From: Ascidia mentula
Lineage: Eukaryota > Chordata > Ascidiacea > Phlebobranchia > Ascidiidae
DNA: 64,000 nt
NCBI GenBank assembly: GCA_947561715.1
Contig: OX387202.1
Span: 19,915,001 to 19,979,000, forward strand
Direction of reading: 5' to 3'
Below the pieces are notes generated by a model. The model searched no databases. It saw only the letters and a list, made by a program, of their open reading frames with translations, and was not told the origin of the DNA. Of the stretch, positions 1-12,454 are shown piece after piece (within the stretch, counting starts at the first letter, position 1; each line of letters opens with the position of its first letter). The position numbers were made by a program, and so were the translations under genes.

Positions 1-11
1 GGTTTCTGTAG

Positions 12-2493
12 GCGCGCTTGGAACGGGAGAGACTCGCGAGGGAGGAAGAAGAAAAAAGGCGAAGAGAGAAACAGGAACAAGAGGTGGTAAAAAAAACCTT
101 AAAATTTTCTGATTTCCTTGCATAGAAGGAAAAGTTACCTTTCCTGTGTTGATTGTTTGAAGAAACCCAGACACCAAATTGCTTTAAATCTCAACAATCT
201 GATTTTTGCAGTGGAAATACTGAAAAGATTTATTTTAGCAATTGGTTGACATGTTTGTACAAGTAACACGAAAAGTGCAATACTTTCTGTGCGGTAATCA
301 TTCCCACAATACTTGGTCACTCTCTGATTATCTGGTGAAATTTCCCCTTTCCAGATGGCGAGAGAGGCTGAAATGGCCAGGGAAGCGACGGAGAACGGAT
401 TGGAGGAGGACGCTGAGGGTCTTCCTTCACCCCCACCGCCCCCACCTTGTGAAAAAATGTACAGCCCCCGCAAATCCATGGATGGCGAACACGTGGGTGC
501 TTGTGTGTGCTACGTATAAGTTTTCGCGAAACAAATCTTGTTCTTTTGAACAAAATACTTGCTTTTTGGGTTGGTTACTTTCTAACACTTGGAACTTTTT
601 ATTTAATTGTTTCTTGGTTTCCGCCAGCAAGAGATTCAAATCATATTTCTATTGTAAAAAAACAACTCGCCTATCTCTTCGGGCAGGAATCGGCTCTTGC
701 GTCACTCGACGCCGTCATAGATTCCGCTGACGTAGACAGTGCTTACTCAACCGTAAACAAGAGGATGCTCTCATCCGGTGGTGAGGAGGAGCTTGATGAT
801 GCGGAACGGGAGGAGATGGAGAGGATCTTCCAACTTGAACTTGAGATCGCGCAGATGCATCGACGAAGCGAGGCCAGGGAGAGTCTTGCGCTGGAAGTGG
901 TGAGAATAAGTGTTGTGATGTCATAATATGATTCAGAATACTGGAAGGTATTTAAGAACAATCTAAGTTGGCAAAAAAATAATCTGGTATTTTTACAAAA
1001 AAAGAATTTTTGTTTGTTTTGCTGACTCTAATAATTTTTAATCAGGATCAACCTGAAGCAACCGATGAATTTGTAACGAACGTGGGTGAGGAATATTACC
1101 CCGACGAGAAGGCAGACGAAAACAGAGGAATGGACATTCTACAGGTTACAAATATAAGTTGTTTGCGTGCAAACAACACTGTGAATGTTATTAGGATTTT
1201 ATTTTGTCCATACTAACAATTCAATCCGGCTCGATTGTTTAATGGTGGTTGCTATTTTTGAATTCACTAACAAATGATTTTGCGTAACCCGAGATCATTC
1301 TTATCAGTTGTAATTCCGATAATCAATCCGATGACGTCATCCTCGTTACGTAGCAAGTCAGCTTGTATTAGGTCTGAAATCATCTTAAAATAATTTTCCG
1401 TTTAAATTATAATTGGTCTATAGTTTAATGGCGTTTACTGATTGATTTTAAATTGCCCCCGAGTGCGTAATATTGTGATTTATGCAACGCATAAGCGAGT
1501 TACTCGCAACCACAAAGCAAAGTTCGGGGTGCTGGCGATACTATGGACAAAAAAGAAGGTTTTTTAAACATTTTGTTGCTCCAGGATTTGGGTTTTGAAG
1601 ATTTTGAAAGCCAAGTGGACGCAATGATGCATAACACATCGTATGACGTCGATCAAATGAATGTACGATATTTGTTTTTGTTTTAAGCTGATTTGCACGT
1701 TGTTTTGTAACAGTTACCTGAGTGGCGACGAGTCACATTGTAAGTTTCCGAGACGGGGAAGAGGTTGTGGTTATATTGTTTATGTTTGCAGGGAAGTATT
1801 CTCGCACTGGGTGACAATTAGTAAACAACAATATGGCAGTCGTTTTATTTATGCTAAGAGCAAACGATTTGATATTATTTTATTAAAACGTAACTCTGCA
1901 GTTGCCTGTGTGCGTTTTTCTTTTGCTACAAACAGACAAGGGTTTTGATTCTTGATTATTTAAAGTTAATTTTTATCGTTTCTCAACTAACAACAAGTGT
2001 AAAAGGGTAATTTCAACCTTACATGGAAAAAGTTAGTAAACAAATATTTCCCCGACCCACAGAACACACAGGATGGAATTGTTCCAGATGACGAGGAGAA
2101 TTACGAAGCGGAAGACATTAAAACGTCTGATATGGACGACGGTAAGTGTTTAAACGCTTTGTTTTAAAATTTCGCAGTTTTGACACGGGGTGCTATTACT
2201 TCTATGGCAAAGTAGTGACGACATCATGTGATTTGTCGTGACGTCATCAATGTTTTTGTATTGAAATGATGCATGGGGGTTGAACTGTTGCTGGTGTTTT
2301 CAATCAAACTTGTTGATAATTAAACATTATTCATGGGTGTTTACCCACTATAGAGAGTTATTACACTGATTCGTCGTTTGATGACGTCGATGATGACGAC
2401 ATGAGTGACGATGGAACGTCCACTAGTGGCGGTATGGAGGTCGCAGAGAAGTGGAGTCCCAACGTATACTTTCATTCCTACCTCGACGTGAAG
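12..2493 (+). other. Myo10-A neck coil and acidic linker
   Basis: Exon 12-83 encodes 24 almost wholly charged residues (ARLERERLAREEEE and on), the single-alpha-helix/coiled-coil that follows the IQ motifs in myosin-X. Exon 355-492 adds a run of six prolines. Exon 687-899 holds the segment MERIFQLELEIAQMHRR, matching the human anti-parallel dimerisation coil near LRLEKEIEDLQRM. I placed its start at the acceptor CTCTTCGGGCAG because this keeps phase 0 with the preceding exon. Exons 1046-1144, 1585-1662, 2063-2141 and 2354-2493 are rich in D, E, S and Y, like the PEST-type linker of vertebrate Myo10. The last one enters PH1 with NVYFHSYLDVK. Confidence 0.8.
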
Positions 2494-5400
2494 GTTAGAC
2501 GGAATAATATGTTGGACTGAGATTTCCACCTTCGTGGTTCCCAGTGTTCACAACTCGCATTCGTCCAATATGTTCTCACGGCGCACTGAAATTTCGTGAC
2601 GTTTTAAGGATGTAATAGTAATACAGTTGTTGATATTGATCAGTTCGCTTGTTACGTATCACATTGATCAGTGCAACAACTAAATGGCTCAGTTTGTTAT
2701 GGAAATAAAATTCACCTCCACGTAAGTTGGCCAACAACATTTAAGCAACAAACTAGCAAGCGTCACACCAACTTCTGCCACTGTGAAGATTGGTTGATAT
2801 TTGAAAACACATCATTGCACAACCTTACAACCTGTTATAGGGTGGCCTCATGAGCCAGTGGAAGAGACGGTGGTGCGTCCTGAGTAACAGCACTTTCATG
2901 ATCTTCAGAAGCAAACAGGATAGTTTAAAGTGCGGCTGGCTGTTTAAGAAAGCTGACAGTGGCAAAGGAACTCTGAGAGGAACTCTCCCAAGGAAGAATT
3001 GGCAGAAAAGGTTGGTGGTCGGCGATGTATTTCATATTATATTTCCGTTGTTAGTTCTACGTAGCAGTTAAGTTACACGAAGCTTGAACACTATAAACAA
3101 GGTACAACAACAAAACACTAAACAAGGTACAATAACAAATAACCAAATCCAGATGGTTCACGCTGCGCAACCAGGAGTTGAAGTTTTACGATAACGACGA
3201 AGAGAACGCCAAGTGTCGGGGGACGATCGACCTCAGTCAAATATCCGACGTAACTGACGTCACGGAGAAAGAGAATGGCATTGACATCATTATGACGTCA
3301 TCAAAAGTGCACCACCTTTCGGCGGAATCGAGCGAGGAGGCGGGGGAATGGTACAGGTGAGTTTAAACCAGAATCGCCAACGTTTGGTAAAAAGTCTTTG
3401 GATGCAGTGCGGACTTTCACTGAAAATACTGTGAAATGTTATTAAGTGGAACTTTTTTTCCGCAGCATGTTGATGAAGATTGTATCGAGCACGGAGAAAG
3501 AGATAGCAAACATGGAAAGCGAGTTCGCAAACCCGAAGAACGCTCTGATGACGGTCGACGGTCAAACCGTTACCCAGGCAACCGCAACATCTGTGTCAGG
3601 TGACTCTCGTGTATTTGAGCAAGTTGTCAGTTTCTCTTGAGGAAAAGACGTTACAATATAAATAGGCTTTAGGGGTTCTGGCACTGATTTTAATCTCAGG
3701 AATCGGATACATTATGGATGCTACATTAGAACCAATTACTCCTATCGTGGCATCGTGGCGACAAGATGTGAATAATATTAAGTGGTTTGTGACTGCAGGA
3801 AAGTCGAACACGTTCACTGTGACGACATCGCAACGTGTTTACACTTTCGTGAGTGATTCGGGGGAGGAAATGCATCACTGGATCACTTTACTCAATGAGA
3901 GCAAGAACACAGCAAGTTCAGGCGACTCGGTACGTGTTAAACAGACAGAAACCAAATCCCATTTGACTTCAGGTTTTATAATGATTGCTTCACAATTTGT
4001 CACAAATCAAAACGACAAAGTGAATTTTTAGAAAAATTACACAATAAGTTTTGTCAAGAAAATAAAAGTCAGTAACACTTTCTTTTATAACTCAATACAT
4101 ATTTTCTTTGTGGTAAGGGAACTCTTCGGGCTCGCCCACAATCTCAAATATTGTTAAAACACTTTCAGGCTGGCCAGGATTCTTTCATACAGCAAGGTTG
4201 GTTGCTTAAAACATCTTACGAGAAGCAGAAAGTGAGTCATCAACGTCGGTGGTTCGTTCTGAAACCAAACGCGATCGAATATTTCAAGAACAGCAACCGC
4301 GATGCCCAGAAGATCGGGTCGATGGGACTCAACAGTCTCTGTGTTGTCACCTCACCGGACGAAAACGTCTTTGTAAGTCCCTGCTGTATGTAGGAGTAAA
4401 AGTGGGCTTTCGTGTGTTTACTAGAGATGAACACTTGTTAATCGAACCTCGCTGTGAGATCCTGTATAGCTGGACGATTCCGCCTTACCATGTAAAACAC
4501 GTAACACTTAAAATCATAAAAGGAATGTAATAAAGTTTAATAATAAGTATGTTTCCTACACAAAAAGCACTTGTTTAAACAGGATCAGTCTGGTATAATA
4601 CAAGGGAAATATACGTTGATTCCTTTAAGCATGTGATTTTTTGTGTAATATTACTGAACATTGACCGTCAGCTGTAGTTTCGATCCACACTTTCTATACT
4701 AGAAGTTACGCCACCTCTATTTCACTACAGACGCAGACAGGTTTGTGGGAGATTGTGGTGTACGGGAGGAAGCACACCCTCCGACTCAGCACGGAGGTAG
4801 AGGAAGACGCGAACATCTGGAGCAGTGAGATCCAGGCTATGATAGATGGACAACCTCTGATTATCACCAAAACAAAGATCCTAATGGACAAGATCAAGGT
4901 ACAGAAGTGTAGAATTGAAACTGAACTTATTGCTTGGAGTAATCTGCTTACAGGGCAACTATTTCGATCTAATATGTCGGTAATGTGTCTGGTGATTATC
5001 TTGCCACTTAGGTAGCCAGGCGAAAACCTCATTGCTTTGAAATTACCTGCTTAAAAAGCACATCAGGAATATTATTACAATGTTGTTAACAAATCGACTC
5101 TGCCCAAAGCTTTCATTCTTTCACTTATATTTAGCATGTTGACCATAGTGTATGAAAATATGACTAAAAATTGTGTATGTTGCAACAGCGTTCAGACGAC
5201 AATGAAAAGGAGATCGACTTGATCTACAAGAGGAACCCAATCTTCAGGCAATCAAGCGAGCCTTTAAGATCCCCTTTGCTATCCCTTCCATACGAACAGG
5301 TGACCCAGCAATTATTACAACTATCCGTCCCAGAATCCAATACTAACGCGAACTTAATAGTGCTGCAAGTATACACGTGGTTGTCATAAAACCACGATGA

Positions 5401-8400
5401 CGTCAATATCATCTTAACCGAACTATCTGTGACGTAACATTGCTCATATTGTTGTGTTGCTAACGAACCAAGTTGATTATTCAAAAAAAATTAAAAAATT
5501 AGTAGTTTCGCTACTTAGAAAAAAGGGCATAGAAATCATAATCAACCGTTGTTCGCTCACAGGTGCCCTCTCGTGACGACCACTACACGTTGAGGGACGA
5601 GGCTGTGAGGATTTTAACGTCCTCCTTCAAATGGAAGAACGGACTTTTCAGAACATAGAGGAGGAAGCGAAATCACTCCTGGTGAAAAAAATGAAAAAAT
5701 CGTTTTTAAATTTTGCTTTTTGATATTTCTCGAATTCCCGCCTGTAATTGAGTTTCCTCCCCTATATATTTGCACATGTTATGACGTTTGTCAGGTAATT
5801 GTGGATCTTCCTTTGCAATGAGTGGGGAATGATGTTCACATATCACAATTTATATCAAAGTTTTACTTGACGTCAATCAGCATTCAAAACAGACAATCAA
5901 AAAGCATTGCGACACCGTCCAGCCAACAAACTATCTATCTGTTCGTTCCAGGCGATCATGCGAGTGTGCCACGGCTCCAAGCTATTCCAGGACGAGCTTT
6001 ATCTCCAATTAATCAAACAAACCGCCATCTACACCCTCCAACTCACCACAGACGAGCAAATGTGTGACCAGCTTCATGTGACGTCATGTCCGCATTACTG
6101 GCATCTCATAGCTTGTATGTGTTGCGCGTACCACCCATCACGTCCCGTGCTGTCTTACCTGAAGCTGCATCTGAAGAGGTATGACGTCACTAAGTGTGTA
6201 AATAACTTCGTTATCCAATGTAGAGTTCGCGGAACCCTTAACACAAAAGGTTTACTAAATTTGGGGGTTCTTGGTTAAGTTAAACAATCGTTATAGGTTT
6301 CGCAGACGAAAATTTTGTGAATATCTGATCTGAGCGCTAATTCTAAAACATCTCTAACCCCACTTTTGTTGGTAAACCAGAATTTATTGCTTGCCTCAAT
6401 GCTTTGTATTCCCAGTAAATTTGAAACAAAATGCTCGTTTAATGAGAGATAAGCCAACAAATATCTTAAACCTTAACGTCCACCGACGATTTTGCCGGGC
6501 CAAACTGGTGGGGCGTGCGCCACTGAGAAGCACTTGCCACTGAGCAGTAGTTTTGCATTACAGCGGGTCGGGTTATCTTACCTCGCGCTGTTTACTGCAC
6601 ACAAATGTGCCATAAGATGCCTGGGAATCTGTACAGTAATGATTATTCGGGGATCCTTTTCACCGTTTGTTTATTAACATCCGTTATCAGGGTACAAGAG
6701 CGATTTCCTGGCACTCTTGATGGAGCTTATGCTGAGTTCGGTGAAAATGCGCTGAGTCAGCAGACGTCACGTCGACGTGAGATGGTTCCTTCCATTGCTG
6801 AGATTTGTGCTGTGCTGGAGATGAGGGACCTGGTCACTGTGATTAACTGCTATGGTGGCGCAACATGCGAAATCTACATTAACTCTTTCACCACTGCTGG
6901 AAAGGCAAGTAGAGCATTGCTGCAAATTGTAATGTCGAACGCTCGGAAGTATTTCATGTATAATTTTGAATTTCTTCTGATGATCTGGTTTTGTTGGTTG
7001 GTGGCAAACATGCTTCTTTTTCAATATTTGTTATTAAATTATGTTCTGCATTTTTATGTGTTCAGAAGCGTTTCGTTGTTTTAGTTTACAAAATATTTTT
7101 ACTTTAAATTAGAGGAGTTACTTTAGACAGTTTACGTCCAACTTTGGTGTTCAGGTTGTCCAGAAACTCCAGCATGGAATGAACGTGGAAGGGAATAAGA
7201 ACACGTTCGCATTATTCGAACACAAGGGCGATGTTGACAGAGCGATTGAACCAAACACTTTCCTCGCTGATATCGTTGCAAAGTTCGAACAGTAAGTTGC
7301 CGTTCGAACTTTTTTACTTGATTTGAGAAGTCTAGTTACAAATTCGTTGCAAGTAATTGGTCACACAGCTCAAAGAAGAAAATAAAAATATTATCGTACA
7401 AAAGTAGATTTTTGCAACATGTAATTTGACCCTTTCTCATGTAACGCGAAACATTCGAATTTAAACAGAACAAACTCTGAATCACAAACGAATCCGGATA
7501 GTGGCGGTAAGGATTCGGAATGGGTATTCTACTTCAAACTTTACTGTGTGTTCGATCCGATTGATGCACGGGAAGACTCAATCGAATATCACTTCGTTTA
7601 CGAAGACGTGAGTCGGGAGTTTCTCTGTTTCCATTCAGTGATTTTAGTTTTTTTGATTGAAAACTTGCCTCGGTTGATTCTGTCGTCATGGTAACCTGGC
7701 ATCCAACGCGGATTTCACGAAGCCCTAGAATTCCTTACATGAGCTACTGGACACCTTAAATCGTCTGGGTTCCTTCTCAACTCAAATAACTTTGGCGAAA
7801 AAATTTCGGGAAACACTGACCTTGAGTGCTTGACTTAAAATAAATATTTACTCATTTTTGTATTTTGTATTTTCTAAACGCAGGAGTTTCCAATGCAGAA
7901 AATAAATTTCATACAACCTCTAGCTTTCTTAAAAACATTAACTCAGAACTTCCCTAATGTTGCAGGTCCACGAACAAGTGATACAGGGACTTTACCCTCT
8001 ATCTGATGACGTATTGAAAGATATCGCAGCTTTAAGGTTGCAATTCGCTGAAGGAAATTACCATCAAATCAATATTGAGTAAGTTTATTTAAGTGGAGCC
8101 GAAACTTTATCTTCATTGCTTCGTTCCGTTTAACCATCAAAAAGCATAAAAATATAAAACTGCCAATGGATTTTCAAGACTTCTTTTGCGAATATAAAAC
8201 ATGGATTTCATTTTCCAGTGCTGACATCGGCAAATATTATCCAATCAACAAGTTGATGGCCGCTTACGAGATTACAAACGAAAACGAAGACTTCTACTTC
8301 AAACGAACCGATTCTTTCTCGAATGAATTAAATGCAAACTCAATGCCAGCCAAAGAAACGTTCTGTGAGTAAAGGTTTTTCTTCGGTCTCAATTTGATTT

Positions 8401-9876
8401 TTTCGATAATTAAGACGTTCTCATAAATTACGTAAAATTTCAAACTCGCCACGTAGATCTCCCCCTCTTCGAACACATCCTTTCATACCATGCTAGTTAT
8501 CCGTTCCATGGGCGCCTGACTCGATAAACTTGTGGTTTTATCGGTGCCCATGCCATTTTATTCCGCATATTTATTGTTCACACGCGTTCAAGTCGTTTTT
8601 GTTCAAAACAAAATTGAGTTATATTTGGACGTTGGCACCAACCGCGCATGAATCGTATTCCACAACTAATCGTCATTCTTTACGAAGCTAATTGAGGCCG
8701 AAACGTAAAAATTTAACAAATCGTTTTTGGCAACGAAGAGTTTCGTCAGATTTTAATTCTTTCAGGGGTCGAGTCTTTTTAACACGTTCCGGAAGAGAGG
8801 GATGAAGAAGGTGAAGGAGGAAGGTGAGAGCGGTGAGATGAAGAGGACTCTCTTCCTGGAGGAACTACAGGATGTCAAATCCAACGTCCTGGATAGATGG
8901 AGGAGATTGAGAGAAATGCCGCAAGAAGACGCCGTGGTCAGTATCACAATAATCTCACTAAACAATAAGACTGGAGTTTTGTGTTATTGGATGTCGGTGC
9001 ATCTCTGCCCGTGGTTGATATTTATTGGCATTGTATTTGGCTGCTTGATGTTTAAATATTATTCGCATAATTTTATGTTCAGCATATTTCGCGTTCTCTT
9101 CATTCCGTCTAATTCCTTTTATCTCAACAATTTGTTTCAGGCTGAATATGTTAACCTTGCACGTCGGTGGCCCGGATACGGATCCTACTTGTTTAAAGTT
9201 GAAAATCACGACGCGCAGTTCGGTCAAACCCTTCTCACTCTGGCGATATCGGCGCAGGGAGCAACTGTGTTCAAACGAGGCCACTCACAGTCCCTGGATC
9301 ATTTCTCATATGAAAAGTAAGTTTGATCGAACACAATGGTTCGTTTTCAACGCGGGAAGACACAAAACTTGTTGGAGTTATTGGCTCTCAACGTTTCTGC
9401 TTATCGGTCTTATGAATATAATGCAGTTTATTTTACGAAACATAAACTTACCATAACCATAGTAGTGGGGTAACGTGGAGTCCATATTTCCCTTTAGTTT
9501 ATTTGGCGTCAGAAAACAAAATTGTTGGTAAACTACGGCCCAAATGTTTGATTCGGTCAAATGCCCACTTACAAATAAAGTTTTCAAATAGGGTTTCGGG
9601 TTTGCTGCGGCCGGTTTCGAATTCGGCTCTGATGTTTGAAAAGTCTCAGAACCACTGTTCCAAACAATTAAACAAGATTTTGCAGCTACATTCCTTGAGT
9701 TGAACATGTTATTGTGTCTTCCTCTCAGGATCCAGTCTTTCGGAGCGGGATCTGCGAATGTTTTCAGACTTCAGACCGAGTCAAGAGGGGACATTTCCTT
9801 CACCGCAGAACAAGTTAACGAGATTGTGAAACTCATGCGAGCTTACGTCACCGCCCTCTTCCGCCGAAAGCATTGA
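12..9876 (+). CDS. MYO10: Myosin-X tail, copy A (3' part of gene)
   Basis: Unconventional myosin-X is an actin motor that carries cargo to filopodia tips; its tail binds PIP3 (PH), microtubules (MyTH4) and integrin or netrin receptors (FERM). Exons read here: 12-83, 355-492, 687-899, 1046-1144, 1585-1662, 2063-2141, 2354-2493, 2841-3010, 3153-3356, 3466-3599, 3700-3929, 4169-4372, 4731-4898, 5189-5299 (or to 5368), 5563-5681, 5952-6178, 6691-6904, 7155-7291, 7469-7607, 7966-8078, 8219-8364, 8766-8936, 9141-9316, 9729-9876 (TGA). Junction phases agree throughout, and domain order equals human MYO10. The head and IQ exons would lie left of the window. Two 1-nt changes break the frame relative to copy B: one T short in the MyTH4 exon 5563-5681 and one A extra near 8352 in a FERM exon. 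Copy A is therefore either a decaying duplicate or carries base-call errors; identity as Myo10 is secure. Confidence 0.88.
2354..4898 (+). other. Myo10-A PH cassette: split PH1, PH2, PH3
   Basis: Myosin-X has a PH1 domain interrupted by PH2, then PH3; together they bind phosphoinositides. PH1-N is visible as MSQWKRRWCVL (exon 2841-3010). PH2 runs from CGWLFKKADSG through NWQKRWFTL to ENGIDIIMTSS (2841-3356). The return to PH1-C ends EEMHHWITLLNESK (3700-3929), nearly identical to human EEMHHWITLLQRSK. PH3 starts at 4169 with QQGWLLKTSYEK, has QRRWFVLKPN near its middle, and ends in WEIVVYGRKHTLRL (4731-4898). All exons are open and in phase, so this cassette looks intact in copy A. Copy B lost it up to the middle of PH3 (see 24906). 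Confidence 0.88.
5189..6904 (+). other. Myo10-A MyTH4 domain
   Basis: The MyTH4 start is LIYKRNPIFRQSSEPLRSPL, matching human QIYKRNPILRYTHHPLHSPL. Exon 5952-6178 carries DELYLQLIKQT and the end SYLKLHLKR. Exon 6691-6904 then leads into FERM. In exon 5563-5681 this copy has one T fewer than copy B (119 against 120 bp), which throws the reading out of frame after DEAVRI; copy B reads IFNVLLQMEERTFQ there. The exon ending at 6904 uses a GC donor (AAG|GCAAGT), and copy B has the same at 27563. Confidence 0.85.
6691..9876 (+). other. Myo10-A FERM domain and C-terminus
   Basis: The FERM lobes follow the human order. F1 has INCYGGATCEIYINSFTTAGK then FALFEHKGDVDRAIEPNTF (6691-7291). F2 has WVFYFKLYCVFDP (7469-7607) and IAALRLQFAEGNY (7966-8078). 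F3 has DRWRRLREMPQEDAV (8766-8936), RRWPGYGSYLFKVE (9141-9316) and IQSFGAGSANVFRLQTE (9729-9876). The protein ends LFRRKH. The exon 8219-8364 has an extra A before its donor; without it the exon would end in phase 0 as the next exon requires. The stop is at 9874-9876. Confidence 0.85.
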
Positions 9877-12454
9877 AAGTTGACACCGAGCACTTTTATT
9901 GCGTTCAGATTTTAACGAAACTTTAGTATTTGTCGTTCTAGCCACAAACTTGAATGTTAAGATCAGGGGTTTTCCACAGGGTCACCATATGGACCACAGC
10001 GATCTATATCAATGGCTTCCACATTACCACACAATATTACCTTCGCCGATGCATGTTTTTGTGACATTACTCAGCAAAAACTTTCGTCGGTTGGGAGGAT
10101 CCACAGAATTAACCATGGTGTCGTTGGACCCGAACAAGCTCGCGAGTTGTTCAAAGTCTTTCACGTCCAATAAGGTTTATTTACAGGATCATGTATCTTA
10201 TAGTTTCGGCATACACGCTTACACCCACTCTCAATACTCCGCTCCAGTGTTTAAACCTTGCAGTTACGATTTTCATTTGTTTTGCCACTTTCACATGTTT
10301 TTTTCGCTGGTCATATTCTTTCTTGTCCTGAAGCACTTGGTGATCTTTTCTGTCTATTTTGTTTTCGGGAAACCAAATTCCATAACCTAGAAATCACTAC
10401 CAGCAATAAAGTTGTCAGTCCCACTCATGGCTGTTCAACTTTTGTAATTTCAATATTATTTCACAATTTTTCGCCGCAATGATGAACTACACCCAAAATA
10501 TGTGTTTCCGTTTAATTTTAACATCTAAATAACGTCATCAATACGACGACGTCACCACGTAACATGAAATATTCCAACCGCTTTCGTACCTATTTTTGTC
10601 AACCCTTTTGTCCTCAAACTGCCTATCTTTTAACATTGTTATCTGTCTAATATTATTTATTGTACATTTGCATCAATTTATTGCATGTTCGATTTGGTTG
10701 TTTCATAAACACAGTTCCTTGTATGTCTGCTCTGCGGCAAGCCAGTTGAGGCCTATGATGTCACAATTGCTTATTGTTACGTTCCAATTACTGATATTGT
10801 TTCACTGTCGCTCGGTTTTGAAAAAGAAACAAACCCTGAATTGGGATCGAAAAGAAATTCGTATTTTGAGATCTTGTCGGAAAATTCTGGTTTTAACATG
10901 GCCTGAAACTGACATCATGACCCTTGGTGTTTGGTGGCTGGAAATTCTATTTATCGAGTAGTTTATTTCGGGTTCAGGAATCAATTCTACAAAACTTCAC
11001 TCTCTCCATGCCATCTACATTCTGCCATGAAATGCAACCGGCAGACGCATCAGACGCGGCTGAGTCCTCCACAAACTGCTAAGTTTGGTTATTACACAAG
11101 AGTGTATAAGGTTTAACCTTGGGAGGTGACAAGAAAATGATTTGTAAAGGAAAGCCAAAGCTAGTATGCTACTCATGCCGAAGCAAACGTTTCAAACACC
11201 ACTGTGTTCATCATCAGTGACAAGTAAGAATGAGTTGCAGCAAGGTGTGCGCAGAGGTAGGCAGGTAACTGAACAGACAAAAACAACAACACAAATGAAA
11301 CACGTGACAGACGCCACTCGAATGCCCACGGCCGTGACGTCATCATTTGGGCTGCAATGAGGACCTGGATGTTGACAAGAAACCTTTTTACACAATTTAC
11401 CCTCACATAAAACCTTTCCCATAAGTCGGTGAAATGGCGCCGCGATATCCGCGCATTTCTGCAAATATTTGCGGTGAATTGGCGTGACTGTATTTTTGGG
11501 GTTTATCAGAGAAAGCCAAACTGAACTGAATTAAATTTACTGACATCCTCGAATCAGAAATCAACTGTCGAATCTGATGGATCAATGTTTATATTTACAT
11601 GGATTATCAACATAAAGCATGGAAACGGTTGCATGCGATATTACAACAACGACATGATATACAAGGAATGATAAAACGGAATATGTTGTCAATATCTAAT
11701 TGACACGTTGACATAATTCTATGGAAGAAGTGGCATCCGAAACACACAAAATGTAATAATAAGTAGTGTCGACGTCATAATTGCAATTATTATGTTGTGT
11801 TTTTCTGGCATCAACCGTTTTTTCAATAACGTCGGATAATTATCACGCTGTAAACCAAGTTTAACTCATTTACGGCGAACGTGCTATTCGTTCGTTGACA
11901 CTTCCAGCAACAAGCCGCCTTTTCAAATCAGTCACGTGGTAATCCGAACTCAAATAACCCGGTATGCATTTTCTATATAGGCCACATGTCTTTTGCGCAA
12001 AAAAGATACGAAGGGACAGAGGACAAAGGACATATAGGACAAAGACTTTTTGTACGCGTGGTTTGTAACGTGTTATTGTTAATCCTCGTGCGCTTGTTTA
12101 TTATGTATTAAACTGATCGATTGACTGTGGGTTTGATAGCAGCCTTTTTATCAGGAGTCAGATATACGGCAGTGTTATTATTTGTGTAGACGTTTTAAGT
12201 AACGCCCTACAAATACCATGATAATAACAAACATGCAAAATGGCAAAGTTTTCGCTACTAACACAAAAACTGTAAGGATTTGTTAAATAAATTCGGTTTG
12301 GTATAATTGCTTTCCTGTTATTTACGATTTAAAGGCTTTATCAAAACTGGTGAAAGTATTTACAATGTCTGTCAATAATTGTAAATCAACACAACGTTGC
12401 CATGGTAACTAACGACGCAATGTTAATTTTCGTCACTTTAAACCTCCCCAACAT
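9877..12454 (+). other. Convergent 3' flank between Myo10-A and FReD-A
   Basis: This stretch holds the 3' flanks of two genes pointing at each other (Myo10 on +, the fibrinogen receptor on -). I see no convincing coding exon. An open frame at 9899-10390 has no family resemblance and loses its C-terminal third in the other copy, so I treat it as UTR. A Penelope-type hammerhead core sits at about 11183-11217 (separate entry). The matching stretch in copy B is 30635-33093. Confidence 0.6.
11150..11420 (-). mobile_element. Penelope-like element end with hammerhead-like core
   Basis: On the minus strand, 11217 to 11183 reads CTGATGA, a short stem-loop (AACAC, AGTG, GTGTT), then GAAAC and GTTTGC: the conserved core order of a hammerhead ribozyme. 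Such ribozymes are known in the pseudo-LTRs of Penelope-like retroelements. The element's limits are unclear and no reverse-transcriptase frame remains here. The copy B counterpart is about 31790-32060, with a less canonical core. The insertion predates the segment duplication. Confidence 0.5.

Noticed and set aside
9899-10390. 163-residue open frame after the Myo10-A stop
   Set aside because: No family resemblance, and copy B has a different and shorter C-terminus through indels; best seen as 3' UTR.
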